Of a DNA stretch of 11,220 nt, positions 1 to 6,249 are shown piece after piece (the first letter of the stretch is position 1; the number at the start of each line of letters is the position of its first letter). Below the pieces are notes generated by a model, which searched no databases, was not told the origin of the DNA, and saw only the letters and a program-made list of their open reading frames with translations. Origin of the DNA: JAAYCT01 sp964499575 (GTDB taxonomy: Bacteria; Bacillota; Clostridia; Saccharofermentanales; Saccharofermentanaceae); NCBI GenBank assembly GCA_964499575.1, contig CAZCLK010000034.1, forward strand, positions 1-11,220. The letters are read 5' to 3'. The position numbers and the translations under genes were made by a program.

Positions 1-192
1 AGTGCAGTCTCCATCCCCCATACATTCCTGTCGAATCCGGTTCTATTCACATCTCAAAACGCTGCAAATAAACTGCTACTGTATCAGAATGGATTCAGAG
101 TAGGTTTCATGTGCTCTTTTTCAATCAAGTGGTGAGATTCTTGAACGTTTGCCGCATCGTCTCGGGTTCAGACCCATGATCAGTCTGCATAG
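1..192. other. Edge region without a recognisable gene
   Basis: This stretch is more A/T-rich than the genes to its right. The only open frame of any length runs on the plus strand from the window edge to a TGA at 133-135 (about 44 codons) and resembles no family I know. The minus strand is broken by stops in all frames. A small inverted repeat, GGGT-TCAG-ACCC, lies near 164-175. It may be intergenic sequence or the remnant of a gene outside the window. Confidence 0.4.
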
Positions 193-238
193 AAAAAAGC
201 TGCCTCATCCGACTTTGTTACAAGTCTTTTGAGACAGC
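193..238 (-). terminator. Intrinsic terminator downstream of tRNA-Cys
   Basis: Read on the minus strand, GCTGTCTCA (238-230) pairs with TGAGGCAGC (207-199) with one mismatch. Inside it, GACTT (226-222) pairs with AAGTC (215-211) around a six-base loop. The hairpin is followed at once by TTTTTT (198-193). It begins 10 nt past the encoded CCA of tRNA-Cys, so it ends that transcript. The outer arm GGGGCTGTCTCAAAA looks like an insertion-sequence end, but hairpin plus U-tract explains it better. Confidence 0.85.
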
Positions 239-247
239 CCCTTGAAG

Positions 248-321
248 TGGAGGCGCCACCCGGATTTGAACCGGGGGTGAAGGTTTTGCAGACCTCTGCC
301 TTACCCCTTGGCTATGGCGCC
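248..321 (-). tRNA. tRNA-Cys (GCA), CCA encoded
   Basis: The reverse complement folds as a 74-nt cloverleaf. The acceptor arm GGCGCCA pairs with TGGCGCC, followed by discriminator U and an encoded CCA (250-248). The anticodon stem GAGGT/ACCTT encloses the loop CTGCAAA, giving anticodon GCA. The T-arm carries GGTTCAAATCC. U73 is the expected cysteine identity base. A promoter lies about 20-50 nt upstream and an intrinsic terminator just downstream, so the gene is a monocistronic unit. Confidence 0.97.
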
Positions 322-341
322 GTTTAATGATCAACGGAAGA

Positions 342-371
342 ATCATATCACCAATATGGGCGTATCGTCAA
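342..371 (-). promoter_or_regulatory. Promoter of tRNA-Cys
   Basis: On the minus strand TTGACG (371-366) and TATGAT (347-342) are separated by 18 nt. The -10 is preceded by TG plus one base (TGATATGAT), an extended -10. Transcription would start about 15 nt before the mature tRNA 5' end at 321. Confidence 0.75.
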
Positions 372-442
372 CCGAAAGAATGGCGGAATCGCCGAATTTC
401 TCTCCTGTTTTCGGGGAGTTTCGAAAAACATAAAGATGCCGG

Positions 443-2323
443 TCAATCCGCGGAAACGTCTGCGGGCTCTTCTTTTTGATCCTCCTTGATTTCTTCGAGC
501 GGAGTGATTTCCAGCATGGAATCTAAAAGATCGATATTCTTTCCGGTGATCTTGCGGAGTCGTACTTTCGCCCTGTCCAAGGCTTCCTGAATTCCGGATA
601 TCTCGTTATTGCGCTTGACCTTGAGCGTCGTGGTCTTAATCAAGTCCTTGAAACTATAGACGAAGTTACGGATGCTCTTGTACTCGGGCATCTCCATGTT
701 GATCTCTGAAACGACCTGCTCGAGACGTCGGACCAGTTCTTCCTCGGTGATCCCCTCGCGCACCATGTACTGCGGATCAATGACGAACTTCGCGTTGATG
801 ACGACGTCTCCTCTGGGCTCCAAGTCGCCGAACACCATCGACTCCTTAATGAACGGATAGCGGGTGATCAACTGCTCGATCTCTTCGGGGAAGACCTTTT
901 TTCCGCTCTTTAATACGATCATGGATTTGAGGCGTCCGGTGATCGTCAGACATCCGTGCTCATCCACGCGGCCGACGTCGCCGGTATGAAACCATCCGTC
1001 CGGATCGATGGCCGCGGCGGTCGCCTCCGCGTCCTCGTAGTATCCGGCCATCACGACGGGACCTTTAACGAGGATCTCCCCTTCTTTACCGTCGCTCTCG
1101 TTATCGATCGCGATGGTGATGCCCGAAAGCGGGTGCCCGACAGTTCCGGGTACAAAAACCTTGCTGTTGCATCCGGCGACGACCGGAGACGTCTCGGTCA
1201 GGCCGTAGCCTTGAAGGATGTGTACGCCGATATCGTCGAAAAACCGGATGATCCCGGGATCGATCGGCGCCGCTCCGCAAATGCCGATGCGGAATTTGCC
1301 GCCGAACGCCTTGTGGATCTTGCTGAATATTTTGTAGCGCAAGTCGATCTTGACCTTCCGCAGGGCGCCCGTGACGCGGATCATTTTGTGGATCAGCTCG
1401 TCTTTGCCCTGCTTCTTAATATTGTCCTTCACCTTCTTGTAGAAACTCTCGAAAAGCGCCGGGACGCCGATCAGCAAATTGATCCGGTACTCCTCCATAT
1501 TCTTCTGGACATAGCGAAGTCCGTCGCAAATGCAGATGCACGCGCCCATATACAGGCCGTACATCAGGCCGCAGGTATTTTCGAAAGTGTGATGTAAAGG
1601 AAGGACCGAGAGCATTCTTGTACCGACGGGAAACTTAACGACACCGGCGAGCGCGACGATATCCGAAGTGATGTTTCTGTTTCGAAGAAGCACGCCCTTG
1701 GACATACTCGTGGTGCCCGACGTGAAAAGCAGAGAAGCGATCTGTTCCGGATCGATCGGACGGTTCGTATAATCCGTATTTCCCTCGGCCATGAACTTTC
1801 TTCCGACGGACAGCAAAGAATCGAACAAATACCAGCGGGAATCCTCGGTAAAACTGCCCTCATCCGCCTTCGCGCAGTTCATACCAACGAACACACGGAT
1901 CGAAGGGAAGCGTTTGGATGCCTCAACCATCGTCTCCATGTACGATTGATCAAAAATAACCGCCGCCACGCGGCCCCGCTCCAGAAGCGAAAGGATCTCG
2001 TCCGGTTTCAGGAGCCGGTCCAGAGGAACGGATACTCCGACTCCGTTAATCACGGCAAGATGAGCAATGCACCAGCGATAACTGTTTTCGCCGATGACGG
2101 CAATTTTTCCGTCCGCCAGTCCGAGGCTCAGAAGAGCGCTTCCGAGCGCTTCCACATCGGCCCCGACCTCACGGTAGGTACGCTTGATGACCTCGCCTCC
2201 CGGCTGTTCTCTGAATCGAAAAGCGGGCAGATTTCCGTACAGAGCCACGCTCTGTCGAAACATCTCCCGCAGATCGGAAAACGCCCGAACCTTGAAATAG
2301 GTCTTGGTTTTCATGATTTGCAT
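443..2323 (-). CDS. Long-chain acyl-CoA ligase (AMP-forming), FadD/FAA1-like
   Basis: This adenylate-forming enzyme activates a fatty acid with ATP and joins it to coenzyme A; it is probably cytosolic or membrane-associated. In the 626-residue product the ATP/phosphate-binding motif TSGTTSMSKG is at 201-210, GYGLTETSP at 372-380, and GWFHTGD at 443-449. The hinge region GRLKSMIVLKSGKK starts at 463, and TTTLKVKR (564-571) lies where the catalytic lysine loop is expected. Length and motif order fit bacterial long-chain acyl-CoA synthetases. The second Ser of the first motif replaces the usual Pro. The ATG at 2323 is chosen because AAGGAGGT lies 7 nt upstream; an ATG three codons later is less well placed. 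The C-terminal tail is short and acidic. Chain length preference cannot be read. The gene may be co-transcribed with the flavodoxin gene upstream, as no convincing promoter was seen between them. Confidence 0.93.
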   Translation of the reverse strand: MQIMKTKTYFKVRAFSDLREMFRQSVALYGNLPAFRFREQPGGEVIKRTYREVGADVEALGSALLSLGLADGKIAVIGENSYRWCIAHLAVINGVGVSVPLDRLLKPDEILSLLERGRVAAVIFDQSYMETMVEASKRFPSIRVFVGMNCAKADEGSFTEDSRWYLFDSLLSVGRKFMAEGNTDYTNRPIDPEQIASLLFTSGTTSMSKGVLLRNRNITSDIVALAGVVKFPVGTRMLSVLPLHHTFENTCGLMYGLYMGACICICDGLRYVQKNMEEYRINLLIGVPALFESFYKKVKDNIKKQGKDELIHKMIRVTGALRKVKIDLRYKIFSKIHKAFGGKFRIGICGAAPIDPGIIRFFDDIGVHILQGYGLTETSPVVAGCNSKVFVPGTVGHPLSGITIAIDNESDGKEGEILVKGPVVMAGYYEDAEATAAAIDPDGWFHTGDVGRVDEHGCLTITGRLKSMIVLKSGKKVFPEEIEQLITRYPFIKESMVFGDLEPRGDVVINAKFVIDPQYMVREGITEEELVRRLEQVVSEINMEMPEYKSIRNFVYSFKDLIKTTTLKVKRNNEISGIQEALDRAKVRLRKITGKNIDLLDSMLEITPLEEIKEDQKEEPADVSAD

Positions 2324-2344
2324 CGTACCGACCTCCTTAAAAAT

Positions 2345-2356
2345 CGAGATATCTCG
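2345..2356. repeat. Perfect 12-bp palindrome CGAGATATCTCG
   Basis: The palindrome lies just upstream of the acyl-CoA ligase ribosome site (about 2331-2338), in the 94-nt gap after the flavodoxin gene. Its place could suit an operator or a small RNA hairpin. No factor can be named, and a 12-bp palindrome may occur by chance. Confidence 0.35.
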
Positions 2357-2377
2357 CGGGTCGGATCATACACAATA

Positions 2378-2432
2378 CGGATCCTTTACTCGACGGATTT
2401 AAAATCCGTCGGATCCGTTACTCGACGGATTC
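2378..2432. repeat. Direct repeat and hairpin duplicating the flavodoxin gene tail
   Basis: Twenty-two bases (2378-2399) recur at offset 32 (2410-2431) with one mismatch. On the minus strand each copy reads AATCCGTCGAGTAA followed by GGATCC; in the copy at 2410-2431 the TAA is the flavodoxin stop. The bases between form a hairpin, CGACGGATT-TAA-AATCCGTCG (2391-2411), with no U-tract on either side, so it is a poor terminator. It looks like a short duplication of the gene's 3' end. Confidence 0.7.
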
Positions 2433-2864
2433 CGAATTGGGTTGACCGTCAATTTCCCGGATCCGGCTGTTCGCAAATTCAATGGCGGTCATGAAGTCCT
2501 GTTTATTGGGGTGCCCCATGCTGATTACCGCAAACGCGCCGCGCACCAGGCACTCTCCGACAACTTCGATATAATTGCTCTTGATTGTCATCGACAACTG
2601 CTGTTGGGTGTCTTTTCGAAAAGCACTGCTCGTGATAATCGCCACGCGCTGTGCCATTGCCGGGCGAAGCTTCTCTCCGAACTGGATCACCTCGGCCGCA
2701 CTCACTCCGTTATAAATCCCTCCGACGATAAAGAGCAGATCCGCGCCGAAAAGAGTCGGGTTATCCGCGATGTCGAGCGGCTCTACAGCCAATTCTTTTC
2801 CGACCGCTTCCGCGATCTTTTTGGAGTGGCCGGTCTTCGAAAAATAAACCAGTTTAATGTTCAT
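2418..2864 (-). CDS. Small flavodoxin-like protein
   Basis: The 148-residue product has the flavodoxin order: a first beta strand (NIKLVYFS) leading into a phosphate-binding loop, SKTGHSKKIAEAV (about 9-21), then LLFIVGGIYNGVS (about 48-60), where the second FMN loop is expected. It is therefore likely to bind FMN and carry electrons, or to be a related NADPH-dependent reductase. The partner is unknown. Length is typical of short flavodoxins. The ATG at 2864 has GGAGG 5 nt upstream. A promoter lies at 2923-2951, separating it from the B12 operon. Flavodoxins can reactivate B12-dependent methionine synthase in some bacteria, but its position beside B12 uptake genes is weak evidence for that here. 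Confidence 0.85.
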   Translation of the reverse strand: MNIKLVYFSKTGHSKKIAEAVGKELAVEPLDIADNPTLFGADLLFIVGGIYNGVSAAEVIQFGEKLRPAMAQRVAIITSSAFRKDTQQQLSMTIKSNYIEVVGECLVRGAFAVISMGHPNKQDFMTAIEFANSRIREIDGQPNSESVE

Positions 2865-2922
2865 TCATTCCTCCGTTGGGCTTCGGCTCGCGACCGACAA
2901 ATCAGATATCGTCTGTCCTTTC

Positions 2923-2951
2923 ATTCTATCACATACGAAGCAATGAACCAA
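2923..2951 (-). promoter_or_regulatory. Promoter of the flavodoxin gene
   Basis: On the minus strand TTGGTT (2951-2946) and TAGAAT (2928-2923) are separated by 17 nt, and the -10 is extended (TGATAGAAT). The expected start is about 50 nt before the ATG at 2864. The -35 is weak, so the extended -10 carries the call. Just upstream, overlapping inverted repeats at 2962-2985 (CGGGAA/TTCCCG and CCCGATCGGG) could be an operator or a weak end to the B12 operon; no U-tract follows them. Confidence 0.55.
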
Positions 2952-3032
2952 ATGAGTCAAGCGGGAAAATCCATTCCCGATCGGGTATTTTATCGGGCGA
3001 AGAACCCATTTCGGGTGCACAGCGCCCCTTCT

Positions 3033-3851
3033 TTACCCGTTCGGAATCGGAACAAAGATCCCGGGGCTCTCGCCCGCGTCACCGATACGACGGAACGCCA
3101 CCTTGTAGACGCGCTCCAGAAGTTCCGGAATCAGAACATCGACGGTCGACCCGTGCGCGGCGACACGGCCTTGCTGAAGGACGATAATCCGGTCGCAATA
3201 CATCGCGGCCAGATTGATGTCGTGAAGAACGCAAACGATCGTTTTGCCTTCCTCCCGATTGAACCTCCGGAGCATGTCCATGACCGATAACTGGTGGAAA
3301 ATATCCAGATTCGAGACGGGCTCGTCCAGAAAAAGCCAGGGGCATGCCTGCGCGACGGCTCGGGCGAGAAGAACCCTTTGGGCTTCCCCGCCGCTTAGGA
3401 CGGACATCGGGGAATCGGCGAGCTCTTCGACGCCGGTTGCTTTCATCGCCGAAAACACCGCCGCCCGATCCTCCTGCTCCGGATAGCCGAAGAGACGCAG
3501 GTGGGGATTTCGGCCCATCATCACGGTCTCTTCGACCGAAAAGGACACGCCTTCTTCGATCTTTTGCGGAACATAGGAAAACAGCCTTGCGATCTCCCGG
3601 CGCCGATAAGAAGACAGGTCCGTGCCATTGATCGTCACTCGCCCCTCCTCCGCCCGTATAAGGCGAAGAAGATGTCGAAGGAGCGTGGTTTTTCCCGAGC
3701 CGTTCGGTCCGATGATGCCATAGAAATGACCTTTTTCAAGTTCGCAATCCAACCGGTCCATAACCGGCGGGCGCTTCGGATCCGGGTGCCAGAATAGTTT
3801 TTCGACCGTCAGGCGCTCGGGCACCGCCGCGAACATTTCTCTTCTGTTCAT
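3033..3851 (-). CDS. btuD: Cobalamin ABC importer, ATP-binding subunit (BtuD/FhuC-like)
   Basis: This 272-residue ATPase powers the importer with the two genes upstream. Walker A GPNGSGKT is at 48-55, the Q-loop glutamine at about 96, signature LSGGE at 152-156, Walker B LFLDEP at 173-178 and the switch histidine at about 210 (VLHD). All key residues are intact. I place the start at the ATG at 3851, not at the in-frame ATG at 3881. The later ATG overlaps the permease stop as ATGA (3851-3848), the usual sign of coupled translation, has GGAAGGGGG just upstream, and gives the family's normal N-terminus. Sequence alone fits any iron-siderophore, heme or B12 importer ATPase; the B12 assignment rests on the riboswitch that heads the operon. 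No clear intrinsic terminator was seen after the stop. Confidence 0.88.
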   Translation of the reverse strand: MNRREMFAAVPERLTVEKLFWHPDPKRPPVMDRLDCELEKGHFYGIIGPNGSGKTTLLRHLLRLIRAEEGRVTINGTDLSSYRRREIARLFSYVPQKIEEGVSFSVEETVMMGRNPHLRLFGYPEQEDRAAVFSAMKATGVEELADSPMSVLSGGEAQRVLLARAVAQACPWLFLDEPVSNLDIFHQLSVMDMLRRFNREEGKTIVCVLHDINLAAMYCDRIIVLQQGRVAAHGSTVDVLIPELLERVYKVAFRRIGDAGESPGIFVPIPNG

Positions 3852-4894
3852 ATGCCGGCCCCCTTCCCGCGGGCTCTCCACAGCAGAAACAGGAAAAACG
3901 GAGCGCCGATAATGGCCGTGATCGCGCCGACCGGGATCTCGGCGGGCGCCGCGAGGGTCCGTGCGAGCGTGTCACAGAGGATCATGAATATTGCCCCGGC
4001 CAAACACGACAGCGGGATCAAGCGCCGGCTTCGCGAGCCGGTAAGGAGCCGGATCATGTGCGGGACGATCAGTCCGACAAACCCGATGATCCCGCTCACA
4101 CAAACGCTCGCGGCGACCGCGAGGGACGAAAGAATAATCATTCTTCTTCTTAATTTTTGCGCGTCGATGCCCAGACTTTCGGCGGAATCGTCTCCGGTCG
4201 CAAGCACGTCGAGCGAAAAGAACGACGGAAGAATCAATAGGAGCACTCCGGCAACAAAAACAAACAGAAACCCGACCTTCAGGTACGACGCGGCCGAAAA
4301 ACTGCCCAGCATCCACAGATAGACCATTTCAAGCCGGTCTCTTTGCATGACCATGATCAGAGTGATCGCCGAAGTCAGAAGCGAACTGACGGCGATACCC
4401 GAAAGCAGGATCCCGACGACCGACCCTTTCCCGCCGCCGAAGGAAATACGCCAGACAATCAGGATCGTCAACAGCGCGCCGACAAAGGCAAAGGCCGCGA
4501 TCCCGCCGATTCCGAGAACCGAAAAGCTCATACCCAAGGCGATCGCGACGGCGGCGCCGAACGCCGCGCCCGAGGATATACCCAGCACCTGAGGGTCGGC
4601 CATAGGATTGCGGAGCACGCCCTGAAGAACCGCCCCGGACATCGCCAAACCACAGCCGACCAAACCGGAAAGAAGCACGCGGGGAAGACGGATCAGCAGA
4701 ACGATCGTGAAATCCGTCTCAGACACGTTCGAAACATCAACGAGTCTTCCGATACCCGGAATCCGCGACAGGAGGATAGAGAGGCTGTCGACCGCACCGA
4801 TATCCGCCGCGCCGACTGAGGAGGCCGCGATAACAAGGACGATCAGACCGAACGCAAGCGCAAGAAATATCGGGACCGGCGAACGCGTTTTCAT
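3848..4894 (-). CDS. btuC: Cobalamin ABC importer, permease subunit (BtuC/FecCD family)
   Basis: This 348-residue polytopic protein forms the membrane channel of the importer. A hydrophobic first helix follows the start (IFLALAFGLIVLVIAASS). Family blocks follow, such as RLPRVLLSGLVGCGLAMSG, then PLADPQ-like NPMADPQVLG and GIIGFVGLIVPHMIRLLTG. Length and spacing agree with the ten-helix FecCD family. The ATG at 4894 lies 7 nt after the binding-protein stop (4902). An upstream in-frame ATG at 4963 would add 23 charged residues inside the preceding gene and is rejected. The ribosome site here is weak (GAGTGA), so translation may depend on the gene before it. The downstream ATPase overlaps it by 4 nt. 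Confidence 0.9.
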   Translation of the reverse strand: MKTRSPVPIFLALAFGLIVLVIAASSVGAADIGAVDSLSILLSRIPGIGRLVDVSNVSETDFTIVLLIRLPRVLLSGLVGCGLAMSGAVLQGVLRNPMADPQVLGISSGAAFGAAVAIALGMSFSVLGIGGIAAFAFVGALLTILIVWRISFGGGKGSVVGILLSGIAVSSLLTSAITLIMVMQRDRLEMVYLWMLGSFSAASYLKVGFLFVFVAGVLLLILPSFFSLDVLATGDDSAESLGIDAQKLRRRMIILSSLAVAASVCVSGIIGFVGLIVPHMIRLLTGSRSRRLIPLSCLAGAIFMILCDTLARTLAAPAEIPVGAITAIIGAPFFLFLLWRARGKGAGI

Positions 4895-4901
4895 AATCGG
4901 A

Positions 4902-5927
4902 TCACTCGTTTCCGTCGTTTGCGTTATTGCCCGGCGTTTCTTCCGGGTAAAAAAGCGAGACAAGAAGCTCGATGCCTTCCGCGTTTCGATACCCCTGACG
5001 TTCCAAAAGATCCGAATCGACGCCGTACACGCGCCCGTTCCGGACCGCCGACAAACCGCTGTAGGGCTCCGCGGCGATAAAATCCGCGAGCATGTACTGA
5101 TTGACCAAAATGATGTCCGGGTCCGCTTCGATCAGTTTTTCGACCGAAAATGACCACCCGACGACGTCCGAAGCGATGTTGTCGCCGCCGGCCTTTTCGA
5201 TCAGCCGGTGAACAAAGGTATCTCCGCCGGCCGTGTAGTCGCCGTACTCGCCGAAAGATACGGCGTAATAAACGGAAGGCCGGTCTTTTCCCTGAACGGA
5301 CGAGACCGCATTTTGAATGCGCTCATCCATATCCCGCACCCGTTCCTCGGCTTGTTCGTTACGGTTGACGATCCCGCCAACCGCCCGGATCATGTTCTGA
5401 ACGCCGCCGATGTCATATTCCTCGTGAAAAACCACAACCGTGATCCCCAAGTCCGTCAGGGCATCGTATGAACTCTCGGTAAAAATCGACGAGGCAATGA
5501 CAAGGTCGGGCTCCAACGCGACAATCGCCTCGACGCTCGGCACGTCGATCGCTCCGACCGACTCAATCTCCGATACCTGCCCGGGGTAATTGCAGTAATC
5601 GGTGCGCCCGACGACCTTTTCGCCCGCGCCCAGCTCGAAAAGGAGTTCGGTAATATTCGGGGCGCAGGATACGATGCGATCGGGTTCCGACCGGATCTCC
5701 GCCTTGTTATTATATGAGTCGACGACCGTGAACGGGTAAACCGTTCCGGTATCCGGTGCGATCCCGGTCGTTTCGGTCACCGGAGTCGTCATCTCCGTCA
5801 TTTCCGTCGTCGCGGCCGCGGTCACGGTCGTTTCCGGAATACTTCCTTTTTCGCGCGGCGCGCAGGAACAAAGGCACAGCAAAAGAAGAGCCGCGCAAGC
5901 CGGGGAAAGGATCTTTCGTTTATTCAA
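4902..5927 (-). CDS. btuF: Cobalamin-binding lipoprotein (BtuF-like)
   Basis: This 341-residue surface lipoprotein captures the ligand for the BtuC/BtuD pair. The N-terminus has KRK, a hydrophobic core and a lipobox-like LCSC, with Cys22 the likely lipidated residue. A Thr/Glu-rich spacer (about 29-62) tethers the ligand-binding part. That part starts at YPFTVVDSYN and continues with RIVSCAPNITELLFELGAG and GRTDYCNYP, blocks typical of BtuF-type class III binding proteins. The start codon is TTG (5927-5925): no ATG precedes the signal peptide, and AAGGAG lies 6 nt upstream. A cobalamin riboswitch ends about 55 nt before the start, which supports B12 or another corrinoid as substrate rather than iron-siderophore. 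Confidence 0.9.
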   Translation of the reverse strand: MNKRKILSPACAALLLLCLCSCAPREKGSIPETTVTAAATTEMTEMTTPVTETTGIAPDTGTVYPFTVVDSYNNKAEIRSEPDRIVSCAPNITELLFELGAGEKVVGRTDYCNYPGQVSEIESVGAIDVPSVEAIVALEPDLVIASSIFTESSYDALTDLGITVVVFHEEYDIGGVQNMIRAVGGIVNRNEQAEERVRDMDERIQNAVSSVQGKDRPSVYYAVSFGEYGDYTAGGDTFVHRLIEKAGGDNIASDVVGWSFSVEKLIEADPDIILVNQYMLADFIAAEPYSGLSAVRNGRVYGVDSDLLERQGYRNAEGIELLVSLFYPEETPGNNANDGNE

Positions 5928-5948
5928 GGGATACTCCTTCTCTTCCGC

Positions 5949-5972
5949 CCCGCCCTCCGCGGGTCAAAAGAA
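5949..5972 (-). promoter_or_regulatory. Possible expression-platform hairpin of the B12 riboswitch
   Basis: Between the aptamer and the TTG start the minus strand has CCCGC-GGAGG-GCGGG (5963-5949), preceded by UUCUUUU (5972-5966). The U-rich segment can pair, with wobbles, with GGAAGAG or GAAGGAG at the ribosome site (5934-5946). No U-tract follows a hairpin before the start. This suggests that ligand binding masks the ribosome site rather than ending transcription. The pairing is proposed by eye and is weak in its outer part. Confidence 0.35.
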
Positions 5973-5981
5973 AAACATACT

Positions 5982-6150
5982 CGTCGGCAGGTCTCCTGGC
6001 TCGTGATCTTCCGAAGCGCCGCGCCTTCTCGTGCGGCCGGATCAATCCGGCTCTCCGATGGCGTATTGCGGGCTTCATCCCACTTACAGTAGCGGGGGCT
6101 GCCGCGGTCTTGCACCGCGTTCCCTATTCTCCTCATACGAGGCACCGACG
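5982..6150 (-). ncRNA. Cobalamin (AdoCbl-type) riboswitch
   Basis: The minus strand carries the conserved core of the class: GGTGCC (6146-6141), then GAATAGGGAAC, GGTGCAAGACCGCGGCAGC, CCCGCTACTGTAAG, GAAGCCCGC, and the B12 box AGCCAGGAGACCTGCC (6001-5986). The closing stem P1 is CGTCGG (6150-6145) with CCGACG (5987-5982). By family knowledge it binds a cobalamin and lowers expression of the genes downstream when B12 is abundant. It heads the btuFCD-like operon. Confidence 0.97.
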
Positions 6151-6194
6151 GCTAAAGGGCGAACGGACCTGAACGGTCACGACTACCCATGAAC

Positions 6195-6223
6195 ATACTA
6201 TAACGGACGGGTGAAATTTTCAA
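6195..6223 (-). promoter_or_regulatory. Promoter of the B12 uptake operon
   Basis: On the minus strand TTGAAA (6223-6218) and TAGTAT (6200-6195) are 17 nt apart; an overlapping TATAGT at 6202-6197 gives only 15 nt. Transcription would start near 6188, about 40 nt before the riboswitch stem. The promoter begins only 26 nt after the stop of the gene upstream. Confidence 0.6.
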
Positions 6224-6249
6224 GGCGACACGATTTACAAGCCCGAACC

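Noticed and set aside
193..241. Insertion-sequence end (GGGGCTGTCTCAAAAG)
   Set aside because: The same bases form a long hairpin followed by six Ts exactly downstream of tRNA-Cys. No transposase fragment or partner inverted repeat is seen.
956..1597. Long plus-strand open frame of 213 codons opposite the acyl-CoA ligase
   Set aside because: It lies wholly antisense to a gene with all family motifs, has a low-complexity Asp/Arg/Ala-rich composition typical of mirrored codons, and resembles no family.
2442..3290. Plus-strand open frame of 282 codons across the flavodoxin gene and the end of btuD
   Set aside because: It spans two minus-strand genes and the flavodoxin promoter and shows no recognisable domain.
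4343..4819. Plus-strand open frame of 158 codons opposite the B12 permease gene
   Set aside because: Its very charged, repetitive composition is what the antisense of a hydrophobic membrane gene gives.
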